64,000 nucleotides of DNA from Erwinia sp. OLFS4. Lineage in GTDB: Bacteria; Pseudomonadota; Gammaproteobacteria; Enterobacterales; Enterobacteriaceae. Below, piece by piece: positions 31,640 to 43,922 of the stretch. The DNA is taken from contig NZ_MOMB01000054.1 of NCBI RefSeq assembly GCF_002752165.1, positions 18,983 to 82,982 on the forward strand, written 5' to 3'. The position numbers were made by a program, and so were the translations under genes. Each line of letters starts with the position of its first letter. Within the stretch, counting starts at the first letter, position 1. A model generated the notes under the pieces. That model was not told the DNA's origin. It ran no database searches and saw only the letters and a program-made list of their open reading frames with translations.

Positions 31640-32065
31640 ATGGGACTTTTTAGTTTTCTCGAAACAGTGGGAACCAAACTGTTCGGCGGCTCACAGGATA
31701 AGAGCGCAGCTCTGCAAAAGCATATTCAGCAGCTCAATCTACCGGGCAGTGATAAAGTCAGCGTGAAGGTGGATGGTGATAAAGTCACCATTAGCGGTGA
31801 CGGCGTGTCACAGGAAGTGAAGGAAAAAATTCTGGTGGCTGTAGGTAACGTTGAAGGGATTAAAAGCGTTGATGATCAGGTAACCACCAGCGATGCCCGC
31901 GAAATTCGTACCTACAGCGTCAAGCCAGGTGATAACCTGAGCAAAATAGCAAAAGAAGTGTATGGCGATGCCAATCAGTACAATAAAATCTTCGAAGCCA
32001 ATAAACCGATGCTCAGCAGTCCGGATAAAATCTATCCCGGACAGGTTCTGCGTATCCCTGATTAA
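31640..32065 (+). CDS. kbp: BON/LysM-domain potassium-binding protein, Kbp (YgaU)-like
   Basis: The 141-residue protein resembles E. coli Kbp, a cytoplasmic K+-binding sensor. It has an N-terminal BON domain (about 25-85: VSVKVDGDKVTISGDGVSQEVKEKILVAVGNVEGIKSVDDQV) and a C-terminal LysM domain (about 92-140: TYSVKPGDNLSKIAKEVYGDANQYNKIFEANKPM). There is no signal peptide. GGAG lies 7 bases before the ATG. In E. coli this gene is elsewhere; here it sits between nrdR and the YajI-like lipoprotein gene, possibly cotranscribed with the latter. Confidence 0.9.
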   Translation: MGLFSFLETVGTKLFGGSQDKSAALQKHIQQLNLPGSDKVSVKVDGDKVTISGDGVSQEVKEKILVAVGNVEGIKSVDDQVTTSDAREIRTYSVKPGDNLSKIAKEVYGDANQYNKIFEANKPMLSSPDKIYPGQVLRIPD

Positions 32066-32086
32066 GTTTTAGCGAGATATCAATAG

Positions 32087-32632
32087 ATGACAGTAAGGAA
32101 CGCTGTTTACGCGGCGCTGATGCCGGCCCTGCTGTTGGTGGGCTGCTCGGCGCCGCCCCGCCAGGTCCATCATTTACATAATGAAGTCAGCAAACTCAAT
32201 AAAGAACTGAGTCAGCTGACGCGCCAGGCCAGCGCGCTGGAACTGCAAAACAGCCTGAATCTCCACGCCGGCCAGGGTGCCTGGCTGGTACCCGAAGCCA
32301 GCACCCCGGTGGTGTTGCAAAGCCAAATCGCCGATCTGAGCCTGTTACTGGTATCGGTGCAGGCCGATAACGATAACAGCAGGATTTTGCTGCGTGTTCA
32401 TACCAGCGCCAGCGCTGCACTGCCGGCTTTCAGCGCTCGGGTTGAATGGGGTGAGCGCGATAGCGTCAGCGGTAAACCGCTGCCGGGCAGTGGCCATATA
32501 CAGCAAATCCACGTTGATGCCGGCCTGACAAGTTCGCGCGACGTCACGCTGGCAGTGCTGCTTGAGGATATTCAGCCACAGCAGCTGGGCTATGTCAGGG
32601 TACATGATATCGTGGCGGATAAAACGCAGTGA
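32087..32632 (+). CDS. yajI: YajI-like lipoprotein (DUF3251)
   Basis: The 181-residue protein has a lipoprotein signal with LVGC (Cys20), then a heptad-like segment (HHLHNEVSKLNKELSQLTRQASALELQNSLN, about 29-60) and a predicted beta-rich C-terminal domain with PAFSARVEWGERD and QLGYVRVHDI. This matches what I recall of the YajI/DUF3251 family, and in E. coli yajI also lies next to nrdR. The function is unknown; the product should be anchored in the outer or inner membrane. It is 21 bases downstream of the Kbp-like gene. Confidence 0.75.
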   Translation: MTVRNAVYAALMPALLLVGCSAPPRQVHHLHNEVSKLNKELSQLTRQASALELQNSLNLHAGQGAWLVPEASTPVVLQSQIADLSLLLVSVQADNDNSRILLRVHTSASAALPAFSARVEWGERDSVSGKPLPGSGHIQQIHVDAGLTSSRDVTLAVLLEDIQPQQLGYVRVHDIVADKTQ

Positions 32633-32664
32633 TAAAAAAACGGCACCTCAGGGTGCCGTTTTTC
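32633..32664. terminator. Bidirectional terminator between yajI and secF
   Basis: AACGGCACC and GGTGCCGTT pair around four bases, with an A-run on the left and T-run on the right. It serves both yajI (plus) and secF (minus). Confidence 0.88.
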
Positions 32665-32694
32665 TTAACTCACTGTCAGCGTTATCGCCAGGAA

Positions 32695-33663
32695 TTAAGG
32701 TAAAATTGAAGGCTGGTCCGCCCCCTCTTTTTCCACTTTTTGCGTCATCATATGTTCACGCTTCATACCCAGCTTCAACGCCAGCGCCGACGAAACATAA
32801 ATCGATGAAATGGTTCCGACAGTAACACCAATCAGCATGGTCAGCGAGAAGCCTTTTAGCAACGCACCGCCAAAAATGAACAGAATCAGAACCATCGCCA
32901 GGGTCGTCGCTGAAGTGATAATAGTACGACTCAACGTCTGGGTCAGAGAAACGTTGGTAATATCGTAAGACGACCCGCGACGAATACGGCGGAAATTCTC
33001 ACGAATACGGTCTGACACCACAATTTTATCGTTCAGTGAATAACCAATCACCGACATCAGCGAAGCAATAATCGTCAGGTCAATCTCGATATGGAACAGG
33101 GAAAGCAATCCGACGGTAATGATAACGTCATGGATCAATGCCAGCACGGTGCCCAGCGCCAGACGCCATTCGAAACGAAAGCCGATATACAGCAGAATCG
33201 CCCCGAGGGCAGACAGCAGCGCCATCGCCCCCGCCTGCGCCAGATCGCTTCCGACGCTCGGTCCGACAAACTCAATGCGCTTCACGGTAGCATGCTGTTG
33301 AGATGCCTGATTAATTACCGTGACCACTTTGTTACCCAGTTCCTGCCCGCCAGGCCCTTTATCCGGTGCCATACGGACCATCACGTCGCGACTGCTACCA
33401 AAATTCTGCACCTGCGGCTCAACAAAACCAGCCGTTTGCAGCGCGCTGCGCAGGCTGTCGAGATTGGTCGGTTTTTCCAGATTGATTTCAATCACCGTAC
33501 CACCGGTGAAATCAAGCCCCCAGTTAAAACCACGCACGCCAATAATGGCAATCGACGCAACGATCAGCAGAGCGGAGATGATAAAAGCCAGCGTGTCCCA
33601 GCGCATAAAGTCAACGACTTTACGCCCGTGGTTTAGCTGCTCAATATTGTATTCACGTGCCAC
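32695..33663 (-). CDS. secF: Protein translocase subunit SecF
   Basis: SecF pairs with SecD in the proton-driven accessory complex of the SecYEG translocon. The 322-residue product has six predicted transmembrane helices, with a periplasmic loop between the first two (about 45-130). RND-type motifs are [30 protein letters not shown] and [18 protein letters not shown]. It follows secD by 10 bases and ends at a bidirectional terminator. Confidence 0.97.
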   Translation of the reverse strand: MAREYNIEQLNHGRKVVDFMRWDTLAFIISALLIVASIAIIGVRGFNWGLDFTGGTVIEINLEKPTNLDSLRSALQTAGFVEPQVQNFGSSRDVMVRMAPDKGPGGQELGNKVVTVINQASQQHATVKRIEFVGPSVGSDLAQAGAMALLSALGAILLYIGFRFEWRLALGTVLALIHDVIITVGLLSLFHIEIDLTIIASLMSVIGYSLNDKIVVSDRIRENFRRIRRGSSYDITNVSLTQTLSRTIITSATTLAMVLILFIFGGALLKGFSLTMLIGVTVGTISSIYVSSALALKLGMKREHMMTQKVEKEGADQPSILP

Positions 33664-33673
33664 AACTCGCTCC

Positions 33674-35521
33674 TCAGATTGACAGCTTGCTGATACGTTT
33701 GCCGCCGTATATCAGGTTAACGATAGCGCGGGTGCCGAGGATCGCAGTAAACATTGAGGTGCCGATACCAATGGCTGTGGTAATGGCAAACCCTTTAATC
33801 GATCCGGTACCCACCGCATAAAGAATAATGACTTTAATCAGCGTGGTGACGTTAGCATCAACGATACTGGAGAAGGCACCTTTGTAGCCCTCATGAATCG
33901 CCTGCTGCACGCTACGCCCATTGCGTAATTCTTCTTTAATACGTTCATTAATCAGTACGTTAGCATCAACTGCGACGGCCAGCGTCAGTACGATCCCCGC
34001 AATCCCCGGCATAGTCAGCGTCGCCCCCGGTATCAGCGACATAATGCCGACAATCAGCACCAGGTTGGCCAGCAGCGCCGAGGTGGCAATCAGACCAAAT
34101 TTCTTATAGAACACCACCATAAACAGAATCGATGCCAGCAGTCCCCACAGGCATGCTTCCAGACCCTGGGTAATATTTTGCTGTCCCATGGTCGGGCCGA
34201 TGGTGCGCTCTTCGACAATCTGGATCGGTGCAATCAGAGCGCCGGCACGCAGCAGCAGCGACAGCTGACGCGCCTCGTTCGGATCGCCAATACCGGTAAT
34301 ACGGAAACTGTTACCCAGCCGTGACTGAATATTCGCCACGTTGATAACCTGCTCCTGTTTCTCCAGAATCGCCCGGCCGTTGGCATCTTTCTTACCACTG
34401 TCTTTATATTCCACGAACAGCGTCGCCATCGGCTGACCGATGTGATCCTTGGTGAAATTAGACATCAGATTGCCGCCGCTGCCGTCAAGAGAGATATTAA
34501 CCTGCGGCTGGTTATACTCGTCCATGCTGGAAGTGGAGTCCGTAATGTGATCGCCGGTCAGAATCACGCGTTTGTAGAGAACCGTTGGCTGACCATCACG
34601 GGTATATTTCACTTCAGAATCACCGGGAACACGCCCATTTGCCGCGACGTTACTGTCAACCGAGCTATTAACCAGACGGAATTCCAGCGTAGCGGTGGCG
34701 CCAAGAATCTCTTTAGCACGCGCGGTATCCTGAATCCCCGGCAGCTCAACCACAATGCGGTCTGAACCCTGACGCTGAACCAGAGGTTCCGCGACGCCCA
34801 GTTGGTTAACACGATTACGCAGAATATTAATATTCTGCTGCACCGCATACTCACGCGCTTCACGCAGGCGCTCATCGGTCATCACCGCACGCAGCATGTT
34901 GCTGCCGCTGCCCGAGATCACCAGGTCACGATGACGCGGCGCCAGGTAGCTGATGGCGGCATCACGATCGGTCGCGTTAAGAAACTGGATTTGCAGGCCG
35001 TAATTAGCCGCTTTACTGATGGTAGTGTAAGGAATATTTTTTTCACGCAGATCGCTGCGCAGGCCATCAATATTCTGCTCCTGCAGCTTGCTCAGCGCAG
35101 TATCCATATCCACTTCCATCAGGAAGTGAACGCCACCGCGTAAATCAAGGCCCAGTTTCATTGGCTCGGCATTCAGTAGCTTTAGCCAGGAGGGCGTCGC
35201 CGGCGCAAGGTTAAGCGCCACGACATATTTTTCGCCCAGCGCCTTAATCAGCGCCTCACGCGCATGCAGCTGGACGTCGGTATTGGCAAAGCGCGCCAGA
35301 ATAGCGCCCTCTTCCAGGGCGATCGACTTAGCCGGAATATTATCTTGTTTGAGCACGCTCTGGATTTGGTCCAGCGTCTGTTCACTGGCTGCGGCTCCGC
35401 GCACGCCAGTGACCTGAACGGCCGGATCCTCACCATAAAGGTTAGGAAGTGCGTAAACCAGACCGACGATAAACACCACGGTCAGCAACAGGTACTTCCA
35501 TAAAGGATAACGATTTAACAC
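33674..35521 (-). CDS. secD: Protein translocase subunit SecD
   Basis: SecD supports late steps of Sec export from the periplasmic side. The 615 residues equal the E. coli length: an N-terminal helix ([24 protein letters not shown]), a large periplasmic P1 domain with [16 protein letters not shown], and a C-terminal five-helix bundle with [17 protein letters not shown] and [15 protein letters not shown]. It lies between yajC and secF in the operon. Confidence 0.98.
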   Translation of the reverse strand: MLNRYPLWKYLLLTVVFIVGLVYALPNLYGEDPAVQVTGVRGAAASEQTLDQIQSVLKQDNIPAKSIALEEGAILARFANTDVQLHAREALIKALGEKYVVALNLAPATPSWLKLLNAEPMKLGLDLRGGVHFLMEVDMDTALSKLQEQNIDGLRSDLREKNIPYTTISKAANYGLQIQFLNATDRDAAISYLAPRHRDLVISGSGSNMLRAVMTDERLREAREYAVQQNINILRNRVNQLGVAEPLVQRQGSDRIVVELPGIQDTARAKEILGATATLEFRLVNSSVDSNVAANGRVPGDSEVKYTRDGQPTVLYKRVILTGDHITDSTSSMDEYNQPQVNISLDGSGGNLMSNFTKDHIGQPMATLFVEYKDSGKKDANGRAILEKQEQVINVANIQSRLGNSFRITGIGDPNEARQLSLLLRAGALIAPIQIVEERTIGPTMGQQNITQGLEACLWGLLASILFMVVFYKKFGLIATSALLANLVLIVGIMSLIPGATLTMPGIAGIVLTLAVAVDANVLINERIKEELRNGRSVQQAIHEGYKGAFSSIVDANVTTLIKVIILYAVGTGSIKGFAITTAIGIGTSMFTAILGTRAIVNLIYGGKRISKLSI

Positions 35522-35548
35522 AGTAGTTCCCTTAGGGAAAACAGATAA

Positions 35549-35881
35549 TTACAGCGCCTTCATTGTACCTTTCGGCAGAACGGCAGCCACGAAATCACGC
35601 TTAACGACCACTTCAGTGGTGTCGTTTAATGCAATGGCCACATAACCGGTTTCCGCCACCTTAGTTACTCGCCCAACCAGGCCGCCGGTAGTCAGCACTT
35701 CATCGCCCTTAGAGATGGAATCCATCAGTTTTTTATGCTCTTTTGTCCGCTTTTGCTGCGGACGCAGGATCATAAAATAGAAAATCAGGCCAAATACCAC
35801 CAGCATAATCACCAGAGAATAAGGACTCCCCTGAGAAGGGGCGCCGGTCGCGGCCACAGCATCAGAAATAAAAAAACTCAT
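35549..35881 (-). CDS. yajC: Sec translocon accessory subunit YajC
   Basis: YajC is a single-pass inner-membrane protein that associates with SecDF and YidC. The 110-residue product has one helix (SLVIMLVVFGLIFYFMILRPQQKRTKEHKKLM) followed by a small cytoplasmic SH3-like domain (LTTGGLVGRVTKVAETGYVAIAL). The ATG at 35881 (MSFFISDAVAATG) matches E. coli; five upstream codons are open but not conserved. Confidence 0.97.
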   Translation of the reverse strand: MSFFISDAVAATGAPSQGSPYSLVIMLVVFGLIFYFMILRPQQKRTKEHKKLMDSISKGDEVLTTGGLVGRVTKVAETGYVAIALNDTTEVVVKRDFVAAVLPKGTMKAL

Positions 35882-35899
35882 GACAATTTCCTTCAATTG

Positions 35900-37063
<1,164 letters not shown>

Positions 37064-37119
37064 TTAATTAAAAGAGACGCATTCTAGCAATGCTGAACGC
37101 GGCTTGCTATATCAGCAGC

Positions 37120-38190
37120 TCAGGCGCCGACCTTTTCGTCGGGCGCGCCGGGGTTGCGGCTGATAAACATGGCATCACCATAGCTGAAAAAGCGATACTG
37201 CTGTGCCACCGCCTGCTGATAGGCATGCATGGTATGGCGATAACCAGCAAAAGCGCTGACCAGCATAATCAGCGTTGATTCCGGCAGATGAAAATTGGTA
37301 ATGAGAGCATCAATGATCTGATAGCGATAACCCGGGTAGATAAAGATACGGGTATCGGCAAAAAAAGGCGCGATAAGGGAATCAGCGGCAGCCTGCGCGG
37401 CACTCTCCAGCGAACGTACCGATGTTGTTCCCACCGCCACCACGCGGTTACCCCGCTGTTTGCAGGCCAGCACCGCATCAACAACATCCTGTGACACCTC
37501 AGCATATTCAGCATGCATGTGGTGATCTTCAATGGTGTCAACTTTGACCGGTTGAAAGGTACCGGCGCCCACGTGCAGCGTGACAAAAGCGGTATTGACC
37601 CCCTTATCACGCAGCGCCTGCAGCAGCGGCTGATCAAAATGCAGGCCCGCGGTCGGGGCGGCAACTGCCCCCGGCTTTTCGCTGTAAACCGTCTGGTAGA
37701 GTTCGCGGTCCGCGTCTTCGTCGGGACGGTCAATATAAGGAGGCAGCGGCATGTGTCCCACTGCGTTAAGAATATCCAGCACTGGCCGCGCATCATCAAA
37801 AACAATTTCAAACAGCGCATCGTGACGCGCCACCATGGTGGCGGCAACGCTGTGATCATCGCCAAGCAGCAGCGCACTTCCCGGCTGGGGTGCTCTTGAT
37901 GAACGCACGTGGGCGAGCACTCGCTTATCATCCAGCACTCGCTCCACGAGAACTTCAATTTTTCCACCGCTGGCTTTACGGCCATAAATACGCGCCGGAA
38001 TCACCCGGGTATTGTTAAAAACCAGCAGGTCGCCGGCATCAAGCTTTTCCAGCAGGTCGGTGAAAATGCCATGGCTAAGCTGGCCGGTTTCACCGTCAAG
38101 AGAAAGTAAACGACAGCCGCTACGCTGTGCCTGCGGATAATGGGCAATCAGCGAGTCAGGTAATTCGAATGAAAAATCAGCAAGGCGCAT
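37120..38190 (-). CDS. queA: S-adenosylmethionine:tRNA ribosyltransferase-isomerase QueA
   Basis: QueA transfers the ribosyl part of SAM to preQ1-tRNA to form epoxyqueuosine. The 356 residues equal the E. coli length. Family segments include [42 protein letters not shown] and [24 protein letters not shown]. The ATG at 38190 ([19 protein letters not shown]) is the conserved start. It heads the queA-tgt-yajC-secD-secF run and is divergent from acpH. Confidence 0.97.
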   Translation of the reverse strand: MRLADFSFELPDSLIAHYPQAQRSGCRLLSLDGETGQLSHGIFTDLLEKLDAGDLLVFNNTRVIPARIYGRKASGGKIEVLVERVLDDKRVLAHVRSSRAPQPGSALLLGDDHSVAATMVARHDALFEIVFDDARPVLDILNAVGHMPLPPYIDRPDEDADRELYQTVYSEKPGAVAAPTAGLHFDQPLLQALRDKGVNTAFVTLHVGAGTFQPVKVDTIEDHHMHAEYAEVSQDVVDAVLACKQRGNRVVAVGTTSVRSLESAAQAAADSLIAPFFADTRIFIYPGYRYQIIDALITNFHLPESTLIMLVSAFAGYRHTMHAYQQAVAQQYRFFSYGDAMFISRNPGAPDEKVGA

Positions 38191-38336
38191 GGTTCTTTCT
38201 GGCAGAGTGAAAACAGGGGGCATAGTCTAACGGAAAAGCACCGGCAGCAGAACCTTTGTCATTGCCGGGGGACCTCTGCGGCGGGTGACGGAAAAAAATA
38301 TCGCCGGCTAACATTAATTACTCATATACTGCCGTA

Positions 38337-38918
38337 ATGAACTTTCTTGCGCATTTACATCTTGCCAGCCTGGCCAACAGCTCGCTGCTGGGTAACCTGA
38401 TGGCCGATTTTGTCCGTGGCGATCCCTGGCAAAGCTGGCCACCCGCAGTGGCTGCAGGCATCACCCTGCACCGACGTATCGATGTCCTGACCGATGGATT
38501 AGCGGAAGTGAAAGCAATGCGCAGGCTTTTTCGTCCCGCTACCCGCCGGGTTGCCCCTGTCACCCTTGATGTGGTCTGGGACCATTTTCTGTCATTACAC
38601 TGGGACAGGCTGGTGGCGCAGCAAACCCTGCCGGCGTTTCTACGGCAGGCGGAAAGCGAGATTACCCCCTGCCTGGCACAAACCCCGCAGGCGTTTCAGG
38701 ATCTTAATCGCTATCTGTGGCAGGAAAACTGGATGCAGCGCTACAGCGAACGCGAGTATCTGCAACAGGTCTTCAATGGAATGGCGAATCGCCGACCGCG
38801 TCTGTCGGCACTGCGCGACTCCTGGCAGGATTTTTGCGATAATTATGGCGAACTGGAACAGGCTTTCTGGCAGTTTTATCCACGAATGATGGCGTCAGCC
38901 AGGCTCGGGCAGCTCTGA
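38337..38918 (+). CDS. acpH: Acyl carrier protein phosphodiesterase
   Basis: AcpH removes the 4'-phosphopantetheine group from acyl carrier protein. The 193 residues equal the E. coli length. Metal-site and family motifs are [50 protein letters not shown] and [17 protein letters not shown]. It is divergent from queA as in E. coli. In E. coli malZ follows; here a peroxiredoxin and a phosphatase do. Confidence 0.95.
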   Translation: MNFLAHLHLASLANSSLLGNLMADFVRGDPWQSWPPAVAAGITLHRRIDVLTDGLAEVKAMRRLFRPATRRVAPVTLDVVWDHFLSLHWDRLVAQQTLPAFLRQAESEITPCLAQTPQAFQDLNRYLWQENWMQRYSEREYLQQVFNGMANRRPRLSALRDSWQDFCDNYGELEQAFWQFYPRMMASARLGQL

Positions 38919-38983
38919 CATCCCCCGCCTGATTGACAGCATCATACCCCATTCCGGCGACGGCCAGCGCAGGGTTATTTACG

Positions 38984-39012
38984 TTGGTTTCCTGGCGTGC
39001 CTCGCTTATACT
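38984..39012 (+). promoter_or_regulatory. Sigma-70 promoter of the peroxiredoxin gene
   Basis: TTGGTT, 17 bases, TATACT lies 46 bases upstream of the peroxiredoxin ATG. The -10 has five of six consensus bases with ideal spacing. Confidence 0.65.
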
Positions 39013-39057
39013 GCCGCCGTGTTGTCACTAAAACCTAACCAACTAACAGGAGTGAAA

Positions 39058-39660
39058 ATGGTCCTGGTAACTCGTCAAGCCCCGGATTTCACCGCTGCCG
39101 CAGTATTGGGTAATGGTGAAATCGTTGAAAATTTCAACTTCAAAAAACACACGGCAGGCAAACCCACCGTGCTGTTCTTCTGGCCGATGGATTTTACTTT
39201 CGTCTGTCCATCAGAACTGATTGCTTTTGACAAGCGTTACGAAGAATTCCAGAAGAAAGGCGTGGAAGTTGTTGGTGTATCTTTCGACTCCGAATTTGTG
39301 CACAATGCCTGGCGCAACACGCCGGTCGACAAAGGTGGTATCGGTGCGGTGCGCTATGCCATGGTTGCCGACATTAAGCGCGAAATCCAAAAAGCATACG
39401 GCATTGAACATCCGGACGCCGGCGTTGCGCTGCGCGGTTCTTTCCTGATCGACAAAGCCGGCGTGGTACGTCACCAGGTGGTTAATGATCTGCCGCTAGG
39501 CCGTAACATCGATGAAATGCTACGTATGGTTGACGCCCTGCAGTTCCACGAAGAGCACGGTGAAGTATGTCCGGCTCAGTGGCAAAAAGGCCAGGCAGGT
39601 ATGGGCGCATCTCCGGAAGGCGTTGCCAAATACCTCAGCGAAAACGCCGCCAGACTGTAA
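39058..39660 (+). CDS. 2-Cys peroxiredoxin (AhpC/TSA family)
   Basis: The enzyme reduces hydrogen peroxide and alkyl hydroperoxides with a redox-active cysteine pair. The 200-residue product has the peroxidatic Cys50 in FWPMDFTFVCPSE and the resolving Cys in HGEVCPAQWQKG (about 168). GGIGAVRYAMVAD and the C-terminal helix fit typical 2-Cys enzymes of Prx1 type rather than E. coli AhpC. The ATG at 39058 has AGGAG 5 bases upstream, within a monocistronic unit bounded by a promoter and a strong terminator. The reductant, probably thioredoxin, is inference since no ahpF is adjacent. Confidence 0.93.
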   Translation: MVLVTRQAPDFTAAAVLGNGEIVENFNFKKHTAGKPTVLFFWPMDFTFVCPSELIAFDKRYEEFQKKGVEVVGVSFDSEFVHNAWRNTPVDKGGIGAVRYAMVADIKREIQKAYGIEHPDAGVALRGSFLIDKAGVVRHQVVNDLPLGRNIDEMLRMVDALQFHEEHGEVCPAQWQKGQAGMGASPEGVAKYLSENAARL

Positions 39661-39697
39661 ACGGTCTGACGCGCGCCAGACGCGCAAGCTATCACCA

Positions 39698-39728
39698 TGC
39701 TGGTCAGAATCTGACCGGCATTTTTTTT
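39698..39728 (+). terminator. Rho-independent terminator of the peroxiredoxin gene
   Basis: TGCTGGTCAG pairs with CTGACCGGCA (one G-T pair) around three bases and is followed by eight T residues. It lies 37 bases past the stop codon. Confidence 0.92.
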
Positions 39729-39880
39729 ATTTGCCGCTCCCGCCTTGATGCACAGCGCTTTGCGCTCAGGCCCGTATGCCGGTCAGCGATTAGCCGCCGT
39801 TTTTCAGATCCTGCCAGCTGTTGTACCGCCGCCGCCAGAGTTACAATCAGGCAGGCAGATAACAGGCGGAAAGTGAATTG

Positions 39881-41140
39881 ATGCATACAGCAACCGGTGC
39901 CGGCTTAATAGGGCTGCTGATAGCCGGCGCTGCCAGCGCAGACGCTACCTCACACTGGCAGCTGGAAAAAGTGGTAGAGGTGGTTCGCCACGGCGTACGT
40001 GCGCCGGTGCCCTGGGATCGGCGCGCCATTGAAGCCGCTACCGGCCGGCCATGGCCACGCTGGCGGGTAGCCGATGGCGAACTGACCCGACACGGCTGGC
40101 GCGCCGTCTGGCTAAAGGCGCAGCCTGAAGGTCAGTACTACCGGCAGCATCATCTGATAAGCCCCGGTTGCCCGACAACGCAGGATGTCTATATCTATGC
40201 CAGCCCGCGACAACGGACCCGGGCAACCGCCACGGCTTTCAGTGAAGTTGCATTTCCCGGCTGCCAGCTGAAGATACACTATCAGCACGATGGCAACGAC
40301 CCGCTGTTTCTCACCGGCACGCAGCATATAGCGCTCGACGGTAAAAAAACCACCCTAGCGGTACTGCGGGCAATGGGCGGAAATATACAGACCGCTCAGC
40401 AGCGCTGGCAACCGGCTATCAATCAGCTGGCGCGCGCGCTGTGCCGGCCAGCCCATCCCTGCCCGCTGGCCTCCAGCCGCTGGCAACTTCGCCTTAACCC
40501 GGACGGGCGTGTGTCGGTGCCGGCGCTTGACCATCAGGCTGCTGCTGCCGAAACCCTGCGCCTGGCCTGGAGTGAGGGCTGGCCGGCGGCGGAAGTCGGA
40601 TTTGGCCATCTGCGGCGGGCCGATGACCTGCTGCCCCTGCTGACGCTCAACAGCGTAAAATATCGCTATACCAACGACATTCCTTACCTTGCGCGCCGTC
40701 TCGGCTCACGCCTGCTGGCACAAATTATCCGCGCGCTGTCAACCGATGCACCTGCTGAGGTCGGCCGACGCTGGCTGGTGCTGGTGGCGCATGATAACAA
40801 CATTGCCTGGTTGCGCACTTTACTGGATTTCCACTGGCAGCAGGCCGGGTATCCACCGGGAGATATCCCTCCTGGCGCCAGCCTGGTATTCGAGCGCTGG
40901 CGCAATACGCTCAGCGGAAAACGCTACTTGCGCATCCGCTTTCGCGCCCAGCGTCTGGAGCAGATTCGCCATCTGCGTCCTCTGGCATCAGCCGGTGACC
41001 TGTTACAGAGTGAATACCGCGCACCGGGCTGTCAGCAAACGGATATCGGCATACTCTGTCCGCTAAACGCCAGCCTGAAAACCTTCAGCGCGCGGCTGGA
41101 TAACACCATATTACAGCCCTTCCACTGGCCAGTACCCTGA
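39881..41140 (+). CDS. Periplasmic histidine acid phosphatase, AppA/Agp-like
   Basis: A secreted phosphomonoesterase of the histidine acid phosphatase family. The 419-residue product has an N-terminal signal peptide (about 1-22, ending ASADA), the phosphohistidine motif RHGVRAPVPWD, and the C-terminal proton-donor motif HD in VAHDNNIAWL. PPGASLVFERWRN near the end resembles the E. coli phytase/acid phosphatase AppA more than glucose-1-phosphatase. AppA-type enzymes have HDTN, here HDNN. GGAAAG precedes the ATG; a TTG one codon upstream is also open. It occupies the place of malZ in E. coli and converges with proY. The exact substrate is unknown. Confidence 0.85.
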   Translation: MHTATGAGLIGLLIAGAASADATSHWQLEKVVEVVRHGVRAPVPWDRRAIEAATGRPWPRWRVADGELTRHGWRAVWLKAQPEGQYYRQHHLISPGCPTTQDVYIYASPRQRTRATATAFSEVAFPGCQLKIHYQHDGNDPLFLTGTQHIALDGKKTTLAVLRAMGGNIQTAQQRWQPAINQLARALCRPAHPCPLASSRWQLRLNPDGRVSVPALDHQAAAAETLRLAWSEGWPAAEVGFGHLRRADDLLPLLTLNSVKYRYTNDIPYLARRLGSRLLAQIIRALSTDAPAEVGRRWLVLVAHDNNIAWLRTLLDFHWQQAGYPPGDIPPGASLVFERWRNTLSGKRYLRIRFRAQRLEQIRHLRPLASAGDLLQSEYRAPGCQQTDIGILCPLNASLKTFSARLDNTILQPFHWPVP

Positions 41141-41161
41141 GAATCCAGTTTCAGGCAACTA

Positions 41162-42538
41162 TCAGGAGGAGCCAGCGCGTCGGGCCGCCGCCCGGGTTAC
41201 CAGCTTCCAGCCCAGCAGCAGTAATACAATCCAGACCGCACCAACGTACAGCGACACCCGGGTGTCCGGCGAGTGGCCAATCAGCAGAATAATAAACGCC
41301 AGAAACAGCACCCCTACCATGGCGGTAAAGCACCCCCCCGGCATAGCGAATTGCAGCGACTGGCGCTGCTGTGGCGTCAGCTGCCGACGGAAGGCGATAT
41401 TAGCCAGCAGGATCATGATCCACACCCAGACGGTGGCAAACGTGGCCAGCGAAGCGATAACCAGAAACACTTTTTCCGGCATCAGGTAGTTGAGATAAAC
41501 CGCTATCAGCAGCGCCGCCATCATAATAACTACCGTCAGCCAGGGGATGCCTCGTTTTGACAGCTGGCCAAATGCCCGCGGGGCATGCCCCAGTTCCGCC
41601 ATACCGTGCAGCATACGGCCAACACCAAATACATCACTGTTAATGGCTGAAAGTGATGCGGTAATCACCACAAAATTGAGAATCGATGCTGCTGCCGCAA
41701 TGCCCAGATGCTGAAAGGTAAGCACAAAGGGACTGCCCTGAGTACCCACCTGATTCCACGGATAAACGGACATAATCACAAACAGGGTGCCGACATAAAA
41801 CACCAGAATACGCAGCGGCACAGAGTTAATAGCGCGCGGAATGGAACGGGCCGGATCTTTCGCTTCACCCGCAGTGATGCCGATAATCTCAATGCCCCCG
41901 TAGGCAAACATCACCATTTGCAGGGAAAGCAACATCCCTACGACGCCATGGGCAAAAAAACCACCGTTACGCCACAAATTATCAATGCCGGTTGGCTGAC
42001 CACCGTTGCCAATTCCCCAGATAATGATGGCAAAGCCGGCGAGAATCATCATTACAATGGTAGCCACTTTGAAAAACGAGAACCAGAACTCCAGCTCGCC
42101 AAATATACGCACGCTCATCAGGTTAATTGCGCCGATAATCAGCACCACGCTAAGTACCCAAATCCAGTGCGGCACGTCGGGGAACCACACGCCCATATAA
42201 ACCCCGAACGCCGTCACATCGGCAATGGCAACAATCAGAATTTCAAAACAGTAAGTCCAGCCGGTGATATAGCCCGCCAGCGGACCAAGATAATCCTGCG
42301 CATAGCGTGAAAAAGAACTGGCCTGAGGATTATTTACCGCCATTTCACCGAGCGCGCGCATAATAATATATGCTACCGCCCCCCCAATGATATACGCCAG
42401 CAACACGCTGGGTCCGGCCATCTGAATGGCATCGGCAGAACCATAAAATAATCCGGTGCCAATTGCCGAACCCAGTGCCATAAAGCGGATATGACGAGAA
42501 CTCAATCCCCGTTTCAGTGACTGACTTGATTGCTGCAT
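41162..42538 (-). CDS. proY: Amino acid permease ProY
   Basis: ProY is an APC-family inner-membrane permease, annotated in enterobacteria as a cryptic proline transporter. The 458-residue product has twelve hydrophobic helices and the family N-terminus [60 protein letters not shown] is typical. The ATG at 42538 has AAGG 9 bases upstream; a TTG three codons earlier is less likely. It lies downstream of brnQ in the same direction, separated by a terminator. Confidence 0.94.
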   Translation of the reverse strand: MQQSSQSLKRGLSSRHIRFMALGSAIGTGLFYGSADAIQMAGPSVLLAYIIGGAVAYIIMRALGEMAVNNPQASSFSRYAQDYLGPLAGYITGWTYCFEILIVAIADVTAFGVYMGVWFPDVPHWIWVLSVVLIIGAINLMSVRIFGELEFWFSFFKVATIVMMILAGFAIIIWGIGNGGQPTGIDNLWRNGGFFAHGVVGMLLSLQMVMFAYGGIEIIGITAGEAKDPARSIPRAINSVPLRILVFYVGTLFVIMSVYPWNQVGTQGSPFVLTFQHLGIAAAASILNFVVITASLSAINSDVFGVGRMLHGMAELGHAPRAFGQLSKRGIPWLTVVIMMAALLIAVYLNYLMPEKVFLVIASLATFATVWVWIMILLANIAFRRQLTPQQRQSLQFAMPGGCFTAMVGVLFLAFIILLIGHSPDTRVSLYVGAVWIVLLLLGWKLVTRAAARRAGSS

Positions 42539-42555
42539 TCCGTTCAACCTTAAAA

Positions 42556-42581
42556 TGAAAAACCACGGTTATCCCGTGGTT
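42556..42581 (-). terminator. Terminator between brnQ and proY
   Basis: The minus strand forms AACCACGG and CCGTGGTT around GATAA, followed by TTTC. It begins 25 bases past the brnQ stop; proY must rely on readthrough or its own promoter. Confidence 0.75.
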
Positions 42582-42605
42582 GTAACAGCTGCTGAAAAAA
42601 TCTGA

Positions 42606-43922
42606 CTACTGTGCCGTCTGCTGTTTCTGCCCTAACATCCGGTCGCTGATCCCGGCAATTACTGTCACAAACAGCGTAGGAGGCAACCAGGATAACCCCT
42701 GGTCCGCCAGCGGCAGATGCTGCAAAAAGTGCGGCAGCTGGCTGGTGAAATGGCTGGATTTGAACGCATCAGCAATGCCAAACAACAAGCTAACCAGCAT
42801 CGCAGGTGCCACCGTCCGGCTGCTTTTATTCCACCAGCTGAGGGTGAAACTTAATACAACCAGCACAATACACGGTGGATAAATGGCGGTCAGTATTGGC
42901 ACCGAAATCTGAATCAGCTGGCTAAGGCCAAGATTAGACACCACCATCGAAAACAGGCCAAGCATAAACACCAGCGTGCGATAAGAAAAGGGCAGATACT
43001 GGGCAAAAAACTCAGCGCAGGCACAGGTCAGGCCGACCGCCGTCACCATGCAGGCGACAAAAATCAGTGATGCCAGCAGGAAACTACCAAAACCGCCAAA
43101 GGTATGCTGGACGTAGGCGTGTAAGATTGCCGCACCGTTCACATCCTGCGCCACCAGCAGGCCGCTTCCAGACCCCAGTTTAAACAGGCTGAGATAGAGC
43201 AGCGTCAGGCCGGCACCGGCAATCACGCCTGCCGTCATAGCATAGCGGGTCAGCAGTGAAGCACGCTGCACGCCACGGGAACGGGCCGCGTTAACGATGA
43301 CGATGCCAAAAACCAGCGCCCCCAGGGTATCCATGGTGAGATAACCGTTAACAAAACCAGTGGAAAATGCCGCTCGCTGATAGTCAGCGGTAGCCGGTAC
43401 CAGCTCACCAGCAGGCCAGATTAATGCCGCCACGCCGAGTACCGTCAGCGCCACAATTTTAAGCGGCGCCAGAAAGTGGCCTACCGTATCCAGTAGTTTG
43501 CCTGGATAGAGAGAAATCAGGATCACCAGCGCGAAATAGATCAGGCTGTAAATCAGCAGAGGAGCGGCACCATTACCGGTCAGCGGCGCGATACCGACTT
43601 CAAATGAAACCGTTGCGGTACGTGGCGTAGCAAATAGCGGCCCGACCGCCAGATAGCAGACGGTGGCTAACAACACGCCGGCTTTTTTACCAATCGGCGC
43701 ACTGAGTGCATCAATACCGCCGCCTACCCGCGCCAGGGCAATGACCGTGATCACCGGTAATCCCACCGCAGTGAGCAGAAAGCCAGATGCCGCAGTCCAG
43801 ACGTGTTCGCCGGATTGAATACCAACCATGGGAGGGAAAATGATATTGCCTGCGCCAACGAACAGCGCAAACGTCATAAAACCCAGTGCGAGAATATCCT
43901 TTGTTTTTAAGTGTTGTGTCAT
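42606..43922 (-). CDS. brnQ: Branched-chain amino acid transport system II carrier protein BrnQ
   Basis: BrnQ is the inner-membrane LIV-II symporter for leucine, isoleucine and valine. The 438 residues match the E. coli length. The N-terminus [23 protein letters not shown] and the pattern of twelve helices are diagnostic. No good ribosome-binding site precedes the ATG. A candidate sigma-70 promoter lies 150 bases upstream, giving a long leader. It is followed by a terminator and proY. Confidence 0.96.
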   Translation of the reverse strand: MTQHLKTKDILALGFMTFALFVGAGNIIFPPMVGIQSGEHVWTAASGFLLTAVGLPVITVIALARVGGGIDALSAPIGKKAGVLLATVCYLAVGPLFATPRTATVSFEVGIAPLTGNGAAPLLIYSLIYFALVILISLYPGKLLDTVGHFLAPLKIVALTVLGVAALIWPAGELVPATADYQRAAFSTGFVNGYLTMDTLGALVFGIVIVNAARSRGVQRASLLTRYAMTAGVIAGAGLTLLYLSLFKLGSGSGLLVAQDVNGAAILHAYVQHTFGGFGSFLLASLIFVACMVTAVGLTCACAEFFAQYLPFSYRTLVFMLGLFSMVVSNLGLSQLIQISVPILTAIYPPCIVLVVLSFTLSWWNKSSRTVAPAMLVSLLFGIADAFKSSHFTSQLPHFLQHLPLADQGLSWLPPTLFVTVIAGISDRMLGQKQQTAQ

